Shown here one piece after another: positions 8,200 to 17,579 of a DNA stretch of 64,000 nucleotides. Under the pieces are notes generated by a model. That model did no database searches. It was not told the origin of the DNA and was given only the letters and a program-made list of their open reading frames with translations. Position 1 is the first letter of the stretch. Every line of letters starts with the position of its first letter. The translations under genes and the position numbers were made by a program. This DNA comes from an uncultured Senegalimassilia sp. (GTDB taxonomy: Bacteria > Actinomycetota > Coriobacteriia > Coriobacteriales > Eggerthellaceae), in assembly GCF_934636665.1 (NCBI RefSeq), contig NZ_CAKUAT010000012.1, forward strand, positions 20,460 through 84,459, in the 5' to 3' direction.

Positions 8200-8450
8200 G
8201 GTTGCGCGCTAGGTCCGGCGGACGTAAAGATGAGCATGCTAAGGGGCGCATTCTCTGCCTGTTGCAGTGGATCTCGAAGTGCTTGAACACGTTTAGCTTC
8301 GTCTCTTCCCTTATCTTGCAATCCCGTACTGCACCCTTGCTGTTCACCGGATCGTGCATGAGCGTCTTAAAGAGGACTCAGCTCGTTATCCTGTGGTTTG
8401 CTCTGATTTGACATGGATCGGGCGATTCCATGGGGATTGCAACTGTTATC
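8200..8450 (-). pseudogene. degenerate IS3-family orfB tail
   Basis: On the minus strand, fragments such as CKIREETKLNVFKHFEIHCN correspond to the C-terminal segment of IS3-group transposases (typically ESFFKTLKRELVNGKG, then REEAKRDVFEYIE). A better-preserved relative lies at 15850-16052, and both share the adjacent GATCGGGCGATTCCATG. Stops and shifts make it non-functional. The remaining 8077-8607 region shows no other gene. Confidence 0.6.
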
Positions 8451-8607
8451 GTGCACTCGGCGGGCAGAACGGTGGAGCTCATTGCGGTTGCAAAACCCTA
8501 GCTAACCTTCAATTGTAATTACTCGGTCGCATATTTCTAGTGCTGCTGGGCGATGTGTGACAATGATGACGGTGCGGCTGAGGGCTCGCAGGCGGTTGGT
8601 AGGGGGT

Positions 8608-10033
8608 TGCGGACAAATAGTTGGACCAAATCGGTCCGGTCAGGAGTTCACGAATGCCAAGCTACACGGACGAGCAGAAGCGCAGGGCCGTTGACATGGT
8701 CGAGGAGTGCGGCGGGTCGATGACGCGCGCGATGCGCAAGCTGAGTTATCCTACGCGCCAAACGCTGTACCGCTGGCTGAACCGGCGCGACGCGTCGCGC
8801 GAGAGAAGGGCTGGCAGGCCTTGGAGCCATTACGATCCCGCCCTGAAGGCGCAGGCTGTGGCGTTCGTGAGGTTGGGCATGGCGTGGCGGAGATGCTCGG
8901 AGTGTCGAGCGCCGCGGTGGTCTACAATTGGGCCAGAGCTGCAGAATCCCCGAGTCCCGCGGCGGCGGACAGGAGCCCCATAGAACCCATGAGAGATTCC
9001 GACGACAGGGCGCACGACGGCTTCGAGGGGAGCCTCGAGGAGCGCGTGCGCCAGCTCGAGCTCGAGAACGACATCCTGAGGGCGGCGGCGAAAGTTTTAA
9101 AAGCCGAAAGCCCCAGCCCGATGACGAACAGGGAGAAGGCCCTGGTCATAAACGAGCTACGGGCGACGACGGGGAGAAGCTTGAGAGAGCTCGCCGGTTC
9201 CTTGAGGATATCGAAGAGCTCCTATGAGTACCAGCGAGCGGCGCTCTGCAGGCCAGACAAGCACGCCGGGCTGCGGGCGCGCGTGCGCGAGGCGTTCGAG
9301 GGCGCGAGCGCCTTGCGCGGCTATCGCTACGTCACGCACGTGCTGCGGTCTGGAGACGGCCCGGTCACGGTGTCCGAGAAGGTGGTGCGCCGCATCATGC
9401 GCGAGGAGGGGCTGGCGGTCGCGTACGCTAAGAGGAGGGCGAGGTGCGGCTCGTACAAGGGCGAGATATCCGATGCGCCCGAGAACCTGGTCAACCGCTC
9501 CTTCCGGGCCGCGGCGCCCAACGAGCTGCGGCCCGCGGACATCACGGAGTTCGGGCTACCGGGCGGCAAGGTGCACCTGCCCCTGATCCTCGATTGCTTC
9601 GACGGCGGCCTGCCCGCCTGGTCGATCGGCACGAGCCCGAACGCGGAGCTCGCCAACAGCAGCCTCGAGGCCGCATGCGGAACGCTCCGCGAGGGCCAGC
9701 GCCCCGTGACCCGTTCCGATCGCGGGCGCCGTTGCCGCTGGCCCGGATGGATAGCCATATGCGAGAAGAGCCACCTGATCAGGTCGATGTCGAAGAAGGG
9801 GTGCAGCCCGGACAGCTCGGCGATGGAGGGATTCTTCGGCAGGCTCAAGAACGAGTTCTTCCACCATCGGGACTGGTCGGGCGTGACGATGCCCGAGTTC
9901 TGCCGCATGCTCGACGCCTATCTGAGATACTACAACGAGGAGCGGCCGAAAGAGAAGCTGGGATGGCTGAGCCCGATGCAGTACCGCAGAAGTCTAGGGC
10001 TGGCCACATAGCCGGTCCAAAGAAACGTCCGCA
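8608..10033 (+). mobile_element. IS3-family insertion sequence with terminal inverted repeats
   Basis: A 1,426-bp element with 20-bp imperfect inverted repeats: TGCGGACAAATAGTTGGACC at 8608-8627 and the complement of TGCGGACGTTTCTTTGGACC at 10014-10033. It encloses a single transposase reading region. I could not see a clear target-site duplication. Of the insertion sequences in the window this is among the best preserved, but its coding region is split between two frames. Confidence 0.8.
8654..10011 (+). pseudogene. IS3-family transposase, split between two reading frames
   Basis: The first frame (from the ATG at 8654) gives the N-terminal helix-turn-helix (MPSYTDEQKRRAVDMVEECG) as far as AVAFVR near 8870; the remainder continues in another frame as GHGVAEMLGVSSAAVVYNWA through the leucine-zipper-like ELENDILRAAAKVLK to the DDE integrase domain. 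DDE residues are visible in ADITEFGLPG, TRSDRGRRC and MEGFFGRLKNEFF. IS3 elements use a programmed -1 shift between orfA and orfB, but here the break falls inside the first HTH region, upstream of the usual slippage zone. A mutation is therefore more likely than programmed recoding. Confidence 0.8.
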
Positions 10034-10295
10034 TCCTCCGATCTCCGAAATCTAGATACAGGTCAAAGTATGGTGATTCAAAATAGATGAATCTGAGTTT
10101 CGCTAACCTTACGCCGTCCGGCGCCTTGGTGATAGTTGTGAAATATGCTAAAAGAGATTAACGTGCGAAGTGAGAAGTGTGGCCTATCTCCTGCCGAATG
10201 CCAGAGGACCTGTGTTCGTTGTTGTCCTCGTCGAAGCTCCAGTTATGGATGCCGGCTAAGGTTTTTGCCCATCTGGATAGAAGGAGCATCAAAGA

Positions 10296-10493
10296 ATGGA
10301 AACGCTAAACCTAATCCTTGGGATAATTGCCTCATGCGCGTCGATTGTCGCTGCTGTCATATCCCTTTCTATTAAGTCAGATATCGAGAAAATGCGAGAT
10401 TCTTTTCAGAGAAATGCCATGCGTGTCTCTGGTAACGGCAGCAGCCAAGTTATGGGCTCGGGCAACAAGGTGAACGTGCATGCCAATCGCTAG
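10296..10493 (+). CDS. small membrane-anchored protein heading the ABC-3C operon
   Basis: A 65-residue protein: an N-terminal transmembrane segment (LILGIIASCASIVAAVISL), a short charged helix (KSDIEKMRDSFQRN), then SGNGSSQVMGSGNKVNVHAN. The glycine/asparagine tail resembles the GTGQIVGDNNTQ stretch near the start of the next gene, which it overlaps by 14 nt. Start follows AGAAGGAGCATCAAAGA. The overlap puts it in the ABC-3C operon. It could anchor or sense for the complex, but this is inference from position and tail similarity; the family is not one I recognise. Confidence 0.6.
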   Translation: METLNLILGIIASCASIVAAVISLSIKSDIEKMRDSFQRNAMRVSGNGSSQVMGSGNKVNVHANR

Positions 10494-11046
10494 CTCATGT
10501 TCGACAGAACTTTCTTCGCTGGGGTTTGGAACTGGCCAGATTGTGGGTGATAACAACACCCAGAAGATTATGATGCAAATTGGCGGCAAAGAAGGGCTTA
10601 CCCATAGCGTGGTGCATGATTTGCTCGCCCTCGTCTATAGCGGTTCGCTCAGTGCTGATTCAGAGCTTCCGCTCGATGTCCCCATCGGCATGAATGATAA
10701 ATTGCGTTTCAACAACGCAAACAAATATATAAGGATTATCCGCAACCATTCGGACGACTATTCCAAGGTTCGCGAAGCCATGGGCGAGTTCCCCGACAGC
10801 GAGAAGATAATCAAGAAACTCGGCGATCTCTTCTTTATCGCCGCTGATTATAATGCCGACGGCGAGCTCGTAGTTGGCGATGGGGACAAGCAGCTCGATG
10901 CAATCAAAGACCGTCTTGTCCAGACAATTCTTGAGGACGTGGATTATAATCCGCATGTTCATACGCGCGAGGATGTAGAAAGTTTCTGCATCGCGCTCGT
11001 GGCGTGCGGGGTTTCCAGATGCATCGTTCTGAAAAAGCCCACGTAG
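10480..11046 (+). CDS. ABC-three-component (ABC-3C) system C-terminal-domain protein
   Basis: A 188-residue protein resembling the CTD component of ABC-3C conflict systems: after a short GDNNTQ-containing segment comes a helical domain (HSVVHDLLALVYSGSL, NANKYIRIIRNHSDDYSKVREAMG, KKLGDLFFIAADYNADGE). In ABC-3C systems this domain usually follows an N-terminal effector; here no effector is fused. Its ATG lies inside the preceding 65-codon gene and the middle-component gene follows 18 nt later. Assignment rests on the gene order CTD, middle component, DUF2326 ATPase and on family resemblance from memory. Confidence 0.65.
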   Translation: MPIASSCSTELSSLGFGTGQIVGDNNTQKIMMQIGGKEGLTHSVVHDLLALVYSGSLSADSELPLDVPIGMNDKLRFNNANKYIRIIRNHSDDYSKVREAMGEFPDSEKIIKKLGDLFFIAADYNADGELVVGDGDKQLDAIKDRLVQTILEDVDYNPHVHTREDVESFCIALVACGVSRCIVLKKPT

Positions 11047-11064
11047 GAGAGTGTTTAACTATTC

Positions 11065-11310
11065 ATGCTGCTTCTCGACAGGAACAACGACCCGGTGAAG
11101 ACGGTCTACTATATCGCCGCTTTGGCACATTCACGGATTTCCGCCGAAGGAGAAACCGGGATAATCGACCTTTACAGGTGGGTTTGCGACTCCGCTCGAT
11201 GCGGGGAAGTTCCTTACGATTTCTTCTTGATGGCTATCGATTTTTTGTTCCTTGTTGCTGGAGTGGATGTTACTGGGGAAGGGAAGCTCCATGTTCATAA
11301 AGTCGGTTAG
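11065..11310 (+). CDS. ABC-3C system middle component
   Basis: An 81-residue protein (LLLDRNNDPVKTVYYIAALA, then SARCGEVPYDFFLMAIDFLF) matching in size and position the small middle component that bridges the CTD protein and the DUF2326 ATPase. It overlaps the next gene by 20 nt, consistent with tightly coupled translation of complex subunits. Confidence 0.65.
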   Translation: MLLLDRNNDPVKTVYYIAALAHSRISAEGETGIIDLYRWVCDSARCGEVPYDFFLMAIDFLFLVAGVDVTGEGKLHVHKVG

Positions 11311-13041
11311 GCTTCGGAACTCGATGACCGGTCGTGTCATGCGTGAGGTTGTGTTCCATAGGGGGCCAATCTCATTGCCGATACTTTTGAGTCAGACAGG
11401 CATAATAAGGTCGGGAAGACGACGTTCCTCAAGCTCGTAGACGTGCTGCTCGGTGCAAATGGAAGGGATCGCCTCTACAAGGACGACGAGACGAATAGCG
11501 TCAGCGAGGAGTTGCGCGACATTATTGTTGACAAACGGGTCGTGGGAGAGATGACTCTCGTGAGCTCGTTCGAGAGGCCCTTTAACCACAGCGTTGAGCT
11601 CAAAGTGGAGCTGTTTCCAAGAGGTCGATATTTCTTTGACGGCGAGAAGGTCAATGCAGCCAAGTACAGGGAACTGTTGGGCGAGGCCTTGTTTGCGGTT
11701 GGCTCTAGCAAGCCCACGTTCCGCCAGCTCATCAAATATTTCGTGAGAGTATCCATGAGTGGGGACGACGATTCCTTCCTTAGAGCGCTGCCCAGAGCAT
11801 CTATCGCTGATTACAGGGCGGTCTACAACTATCTATTTGACATTTCGGATTCGGAACTCGACGCAAGGTTAGCTGAGCTTAACAGGGAGCTGAGCAAGCT
11901 TAGGGAATCCGTCAAGCAGTACAAGCGCCTTTCTGGTATTGAGGACGAGGAACAGCTTGCCCAAGTGGGTGTGGCGCTGGAGCGCGAGTGCCAACGCCTG
12001 GAGTCTCGGCTAGGCGACGTGCTCGATGCCGATGAGTTTAAGGCCAACAGGGAGACAATCGAGGAGGCGAGGAGTCGTTATGCCGAACTGCGCTCTGATT
12101 TGGCCGAGGTCGAATTTAGGATTGAGCGCAACAATAAGTCAATAGAGCGCTTCAGGAAGGGGGCGGCGAAACAAGCAGACCTGTCGCTTTCGCGCAGCTT
12201 CTACGACGAGGTCTGCTCCCTCATTCCCTCGGTGAACAAGACGTTTGAGGACATGGTTGCGTTCAACCGAGCGCTCTGCGAGAACGAGATAGCGTACTTC
12301 CGGGAGGTCGGGGCTGAGCTCGAATCCGAAAGAGCGGGCATCCAGGCTAAGATCGCAGCCTTCTCGGCTGAGAACTTGCGCTACCTCTCGCTCCTTGATG
12401 GCAAGGCGATGGGCGAGTACGAAGCCCTTCTCGAAGAGTGCATGCGCCTGCGCCAGGAGATGGGCAGAAATGCTGAGGTCCTTAGCACGCTGCAAAACTA
12501 TGATAATCGTATAAAGGCACTGAAAAGTCAAATCGCAAGCCTCTCCGAGGGTGGAGAGGAACGGGAATCCTCGATCTCGAGTCATCAAGCTATGATGAAT
12601 TCCTTCAATAGTTATTTTACGCCGATGGCAAATGCTGTTAACGGCGAGAGGCCCATACTGACCTACTCGACTGACACGAGCAAGTTTCCGGTGGCTATAA
12701 CCGACCTCAACGGATCAAGTACCGGCACGCGTAAGTCTCTTTTGGCAGTTTATGACCTTTCGTACCAGCAGTTCGCAATTGCTAACAAGATAGAGGTGCC
12801 TCGCTTCGTGGTTCAAGACGTCGTTGAGAATGTTGAGGGTGAAGACCTGAGGAAAATTATCGACCAAGCAAATAGCATAAATTGCCAGTTTATTATCGCC
12901 GTGCTTAAGGAGAAGCTTGATTCATCGCGGATATCCCAGGAATCACAGGACGCAATGTGCATCCTCGAACTGTCAGAGCGGGACAAACTATTCCAGGGCC
13001 TGACGGTCGAAGCAAACGAGCGGAGCCATGGTTCGGAATGA
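11291..13041 (+). pseudogene. DUF2326 ABC-type ATPase of the ABC-3C system, frameshifted at a G tract
   Basis: The ATG at 11291 gives MFIKSVRLRN... up to VVFHRG, then meets a G5 run at 11361-11365. Reading on in that frame hits a stop at 11438-11440. Adding one base at the G run restores ANLIADTFESDRHNKVGKTT, the expected P-loop (residues about 30-42), continuing in frame to 13041. The rest is a DUF2326/SMC-like ATPase of about 583 residues with long coiled coils (residues about 190-430) and the distal domain RFVVQDVVENVEGEDLR. One missing G therefore separates start from Walker A. It may be a true mutation, a slippage-switchable tract, or a sequencing error. Confidence 0.8.
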
Positions 13042-13705
13042 GCGGTGCGCAGTGGCCAACCATAAGAAAGATTCCGGACGTTACAACCCATGGAAGTACA
13101 GCACGACAAAGCATCCCTCGATACTGAGCGAATGCCCGGACTGCAAGTTGCTTGATGATGCCGAATTGTGGGCCCTTTACGAGTTCTACGTTCTCCACTC
13201 GCCGTGCGAAAAAACTAGCTGCCAGGGAAGACCGTTTGAACGGTACGGCTGGAGCGGTTCTATAAGGGATACCGGGCTGGGCTCCGAGCTTGAGGCGGCG
13301 TTCACAGAATGCAAGGGTCAAATGATCGTGCCTCGAAGCCCCGTTAGTATTCCTTGCGGGGACAAACTTGCGGTCGATTTGCCGCGTATGTTTCAACTTG
13401 CTGATTTCACTGATGGACTCCTTTTAGATGTCGCTACGGAACGGGTCGCCATGAGGGCTACGTCGGGCAGCAATTCATGGCTCAGGCTATTCCGCCGTAT
13501 TAGGAACTGCTTAGCGCATGGGCGCTTCGAAGCAGCCGATCCAGCTGACGGACTTGGTCCGTCTCTGATAATGGAAGATAGGGATGCAAATAATATTACG
13601 GCCCGTATGGTGCTCAGGTTGCAAACTTTGTTGAAATGGCGTGAAATTGTCGAGCGCGGCCCGACCATCGCAGTTTCACCGGCTGAGGTTTCGTGGAGCG
13701 AATAG
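13028..13705 (+). CDS. HEPN-motif protein, putative effector of the ABC-3C operon
   Basis: A 225-residue protein whose ATG overlaps the ATPase gene by 14 nt, so it is the last gene of the ABC-3C operon. Near residue 159 it carries RIRNCLAHGRFE, an R-x4-H HEPN signature. The N-terminal half contains Cys pairs (SECPDCKLL; CEKTSCQG) and a GWSGSIRDTGLGSELEAAF segment I do not recognise. HEPN proteins are frequently RNase effectors or dimerisation partners in conflict systems. Because the CTD gene here lacks a fused effector, this protein is a reasonable candidate for the toxic component; that is inference. Confidence 0.7.
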   Translation: MVRNERCAVANHKKDSGRYNPWKYSTTKHPSILSECPDCKLLDDAELWALYEFYVLHSPCEKTSCQGRPFERYGWSGSIRDTGLGSELEAAFTECKGQMIVPRSPVSIPCGDKLAVDLPRMFQLADFTDGLLLDVATERVAMRATSGSNSWLRLFRRIRNCLAHGRFEAADPADGLGPSLIMEDRDANNITARMVLRLQTLLKWREIVERGPTIAVSPAEVSWSE

Positions 13706-13870
13706 GGCTTTACGGCACTAGCTGCTCGATTCTATGGCCAGCAGCTATGCTGCTACCCACGTAAAAACCATCAGGGGGAGTGGCGGTATGGCGATCGGAC
13801 AGCAGCAAAACTGTTTATGTCAAGCAGGCAATGAACAAAGGGGGATGCTGACATTTTTCCGTCCCAAAGC

Positions 13871-14101
13871 CTATGCTGCGAGCCCCAATGATCTTCTGTA
13901 TTGCATAGGACTCATTCCTCCCAATGGCAGCTTGATCATCTCCTCGTTATACCAACGGATGTATTCATCGAGGGCATCCATGAAGCCATGGATCGACCAT
14001 CCCGACCAGTCGCGACCACAGAAGAACTCGACCTTGAGCCGCCCGAAGAACTCTTCCATCGCGGAGTTGTCGGGAGAGCAGCCCTTCTTCGACATGGAGC
14101 G
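13871..14101 (-). pseudogene. 3' fragment of an IS3-family transposase
   Basis: The minus-strand translation gives RSMSKKGCSPDNSAMEEFFG then YIRWYNEEMIKLPLGGMSPM and YRRSLGLAA, the C-terminal quarter of the same transposase type as the element at 8608-10033, including its catalytic Glu region. Nothing N-terminal remains. Its inner edge abuts the truncated helicase gene, so a past insertion followed by deletion removed the helicase N-terminus. Confidence 0.8.
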
Positions 14102-14109
14102 CGTGATTC

Positions 14110-15749
14110 CGTATCCCAAACGCGCGCTTGCGCTAACGTTCAGCGTCAATGCCGCAAGAAAGATGAAGAATGACATTCACAAAGCCATTGCCCAACAAAA
14201 AGGCATGAGGAAGGAGTTGGTCGGTCGGGTTGATGTGATGAATTATCACGCTCTTGCAAGGCAGATAATTATGAAGCATGGTCACGCATCGCTTTCGCAT
14301 GGCATTGACGTTAACGCTCTTACGCCTATGAACGAAAGCCATGTTTTGGCATTTCTGCATAATCTGAAAGTTCCTTTCTCGGAAAAGCACAACAAAGTTT
14401 TGACTTCTCTTTCCGCTGCAGTAAAGCGAGCGGATGAAAGGTTAATCGATTCTCTATTTGAGCCATATTGCGATCTGGTTTTAAAGACATTGATTCAGAA
14501 TGGCTGTATTACCTACAACGCAATTCTTCTCCCGGCAATCAAGGTGCTCCAAGACGACAAAAATACTTGCGGTCTTTACCGATCCCTGTACCCATACATC
14601 ATCGTTGACGAAGCGCAGGACACCAATCTGCTTGGTTACAAATTATTCAATAAGCTTGCAACAAAACGGACAATAGTGTGTATGTTCGGGGACTCTTTGC
14701 AGCGGATTTACGGCTTTATTGGCGCAGTTCCGAATTTCATTGAAATCGCCTGCAAGGATTTTGATTTTAAGGTGATGGAATTGAAGGTTAACCACAGGTT
14801 CCTTCCCGGATCCCCTATGCAGCTTCTGGATAAGAATATTCGGGAGAACATACGCAATCCGTTATCTCCATCCATTGACGATGAATCGAAAATCCCCTTG
14901 CTTCTATCTAGTTCGGTAGAACTCGAGATTAAACAGACTTGCAAACTAGCTTCCAGAGTTATTAACGCCCAAAATCACGCAAAGATTGCAGTGCTTGTTC
15001 GCTCGAGGGGTTATTATTCCGACCGCATCGTTAATTCAGTTCGCGCGGAGGGCATCTCTTGCTTCGATGGTCTATTTAGCGACGAGGACGAAGAATACAT
15101 CCAATTCAACGATCAATGCATTGCCGAGTTGGATCGACTTTCAGGCGGTGACCATAAACTCAGTCTATCTACTTTGAATGATTTTGTTGAAGCAACAAGA
15201 AAGCTGCTACAAGGGGGAAGTTTTGCCCATGGTGATTCATAGATGCAGCTGATTGAGGGGATGCGAGCGCAGGTCCGAGCGGAATATGCGGGCACGCCCG
15301 CAGACGCTAAATACCAGTATGTTAGAAACATTCTTGAAAACAAAGCGCTTCGCCATGCCGTTAATTATGTTGATGCGGCAGTTGTGGTCACCACCATGCA
15401 TGCGTCAAAGGGGCTCGAATGGGATTACGTTTTTCTCCCTGAGATGATGCAGTGGGTCGTACCTGCATATACCACATGTAATGACTGCTGCTTTCAGCTC
15501 AGAGAAAACCGAACGGTCGGGCATAAGTGCTTGCATGAGGGAAGCCATGTTCCCCAATCGTACGTCGACGAATTGTGCTTGTTTTACGTGGCAGCTACTC
15601 GTGCCAAACGCTCGGTAACTCTTCTTGCATCAAGAGACCGCGTGAACGGAAAGTGCGAGCACAAGACGGGATATCTTTCATGCTTTGCATCCATCCCCGG
15701 AGTAAAAGCCTTCACGCCTGAGTCGTTAGCTGACATTGTCGTCTCGTAG
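14110..15749 (+). pseudogene. UvrD/REP-type superfamily 1 helicase, N-terminally deleted and interrupted by a stop
   Basis: The translation enters helicase sequence at motif Ia (ALTFSVNAARKMKNDI), so motif I (the P-loop) is gone, replaced by the IS3 fragment. Motif II IIVDEAQDTN, motif III MFGDSLQRIYGF, motif IV LKVNHRF, motif V TTMHASKGLEWDYVF and motif VI YVAATRAKRSVTLL follow in order. A TAG at 15240-15242 splits the frame, after which it reopens with no shift. Without the P-loop the protein cannot hydrolyse ATP. Solo UvrD-like helicases and the GajB subunit of Gabija look like this, but no GajA-type OLD nuclease is adjacent. Lower GC than the core genes suggests acquisition. Confidence 0.8.
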
Positions 15750-15849
15750 TGTATTGAATCGGGACTGCGGTGGAAATCCTGGACCGTTTCTGATTAGGCG
15801 ATTTGGACTGGTCAAGGTTTCTTGGACGGAAAAATAAGCTTCTTCAGGC

Positions 15850-16052
15850 AACATCTCGCTCTAGGTCGCACGGGGCGTAATAGCCGATCGATGAGCGCAT
15901 CCTCTACCTGCTGCAGCAGGGCTCGATGTATTCGAACACGTCCCGCTTCGCCTCCTCCCTCGTCTTGCAGCCCTTGCCGTTCACCAACTCGCGCTTGAGC
16001 GTCTTGAAGAAGGATTCCGCGAGCGCGTCGCCCCACAGGTCGCCCGGCCGCG
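15850..16052 (-). pseudogene. IS3-family orfB C-terminal remnant
   Basis: The minus strand reads ALAESFFKTLKRELVNGKGC then KTREEAKRDVFEYIEPCCSR, a stop, and SSIGYYAPCDLERDVA: the canonical tail of IS3-group transposases with one nonsense codon. Just to the left, 15763-15790 matches (in inverted orientation) the sequence at 24003-24030 around GACTGCGGTGGAAATCCTGG, apparently an IS-end relic. Confidence 0.75.
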
Positions 16053-16586
16053 ACGTGGATCGGGCGATTCCATGTGGCTTAAGGCGGCGCTGGAACGTCC
16101 GGAATGCATGCTGGCGGTTCTAGTTGGAGCTAGACCGACTTCCGCTTAGCTGCGACCGCGTATTCGCGTTCTGGGTACGTGAATGTCGAATCGTGGCCGT
16201 CAACGGCGGTGTGTACGATGGCCGACTTGGCATGCTCAGGGAGAATAGGGAGCTGGTCCTTGACCTGCTTTACCTCGATTTCTCCACTATCTATGCTTTA
16301 TCGTGGCAGGAGATGGTGATGCCGGTGTCTATCCATTATGCATTGGATACGAGCAGAAGGCATCAATTCCGCTACCATAAAAGCGTTCGACGAAACCGGC
16401 TTGGGACAGCTTTGTTGCTCGGTTGCAGTGATTTAAAGATCGCAAAAGGATCTCGTGAGTTTTATCGCATCATGAGCAATGAGACTATAGGGGAAGCCGT
16501 TTTACGGGGAGATTCGACCAAGCTGGCGTTATGAGTCTCCCCTGGAGGCTAACCCTTCAAGAAAATGCATGCAGCACAGGAGGAAG
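16053..16586. other. IS-derived border and unassigned spacer
   Basis: The first 40 nt continue the IS3 relic (shared GGATCGGGCGATTCCATG). An open frame at 16124-16534 (136 codons) has no recognisable domain and no clear ribosome-binding site; I treat it as doubtful. The end of the stretch holds the leader of the Abi_C gene, including its AGGAGG. Confidence 0.4.
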
Positions 16587-17423
16587 ATGTTTTCGAAGTT
16601 AGAAATGGGAGCGTTCGCACAGCTTTTCAACCGTAGTGGTTATGTCCTCGACTTCAGTACTGCGGACTTCAATGCTTTTACGATGAACAGCATCGGGATG
16701 CCTCTCTGTGGGCATTATGGTCTATCAAAAGGACAATCAATGCTCGCCTATCTTGGTGAAGCCGATCCTATAGATGCGACACGGCTACTGCTGGATCTTT
16801 TTGAGTACTACGAGTTTCACTTTAGGCCGGAGTTCGATTCTGCCGCAGAGGATGAATTCAATTCCTACAAGCATGAGAAAGGCAAGAGGGGCCTGTATAT
16901 CAAATGTAAGGAGGTTGCAGATCGGGAACGTGCCGGGGCGAGTTACCTACAGCCATCGCTGCGCTATCTCCAAAAGGAATTCTCGAGCGAATTCATGAAC
17001 GACCGCATCTCCTTGCTCATGGAAATGAGGGAAAGCGACCCGACGGAAGCCATTGGCAAGTCAAAGGAGCTTATCGAGAGCTGCTGTAAAACGATACTTG
17101 GAAAGATGCAGATATCCGCGGATAAGAATTGGGACCTAAATAAACTCGTAAAAGAGACGATGAAAGCTCTTTCTATTACTACCGAAACAGTTACTGGAAA
17201 CAGTAGGGAGGCTAGTATTGTCAGGCAAATACTTGGAAGCCTCAGCGGCCTTGCGACGGGAGTTGCCGAGTTCCGAAACGAGTACGGGTGCGGTCACGGC
17301 AGGGAGGCGGGTTTTCTCGCCCTGCCCGTCAGGCATGCCAAGCTCGCAGTAGGGAGTAGCATCACATTAGTCGAATATCTTTGGGAAACCTACAACTGGC
17401 GCTCGGGCGGCAATCAGAACTGA
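16587..17423 (+). CDS. abortive infection protein with Abi_C (HEPN) domain
   Basis: A 278-residue protein. The C-terminal half matches the Abi_C domain: DPTEAIGKSKELIESCCKTI, then SIVRQILGSLSGLATGVAEF and RNEYGCGHGREAG (residues about 229-241), an R-x6-H HEPN motif. The N-terminal half contains an AbiJ-like or unassigned region (SIGMPLCGHYGLSKGQSMLA). Start chosen at 16587 because AGGAGG lies just upstream; an ATG 18 nt earlier is possible. Abi_C proteins act in abortive infection, probably as RNases. The next gene on the same strand starts 157 nt later and may be a partner, though no overlap proves this. Confidence 0.8.
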   Translation: MFSKLEMGAFAQLFNRSGYVLDFSTADFNAFTMNSIGMPLCGHYGLSKGQSMLAYLGEADPIDATRLLLDLFEYYEFHFRPEFDSAAEDEFNSYKHEKGKRGLYIKCKEVADRERAGASYLQPSLRYLQKEFSSEFMNDRISLLMEMRESDPTEAIGKSKELIESCCKTILGKMQISADKNWDLNKLVKETMKALSITTETVTGNSREASIVRQILGSLSGLATGVAEFRNEYGCGHGREAGFLALPVRHAKLAVGSSITLVEYLWETYNWRSGGNQN

Positions 17424-17579
17424 GTAGCTCACGTGCGTAGACAAACAAGCCCCTAATTGCCGGCTTCATGAGTGATGAATACAGCCATTGTTGTGCAAAT
17501 CGATTAGACTTGTAAGTGTCTTTCAAAGAGATGGCTGCTCCGAGTTTGAATGCGAAGCAATGTGTATTTGGAGGAAGCA

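Noticed and set aside
8654..10011. Programmed frameshift in the IS3-family transposase
   Set aside because: The frame change falls in the first HTH region rather than at the usual orfA/orfB overlap, and no slippery heptamer with a following structure was apparent.
14110..15749. Gabija (GajAB) system
   Set aside because: The helicase resembles GajB but no OLD-type GajA gene is adjacent, and the helicase is itself broken.
16124..16534. 136-codon plus-strand frame
   Set aside because: No domain, no ribosome-binding site, sits against an IS relic; kept only as a note in the spacer entry.
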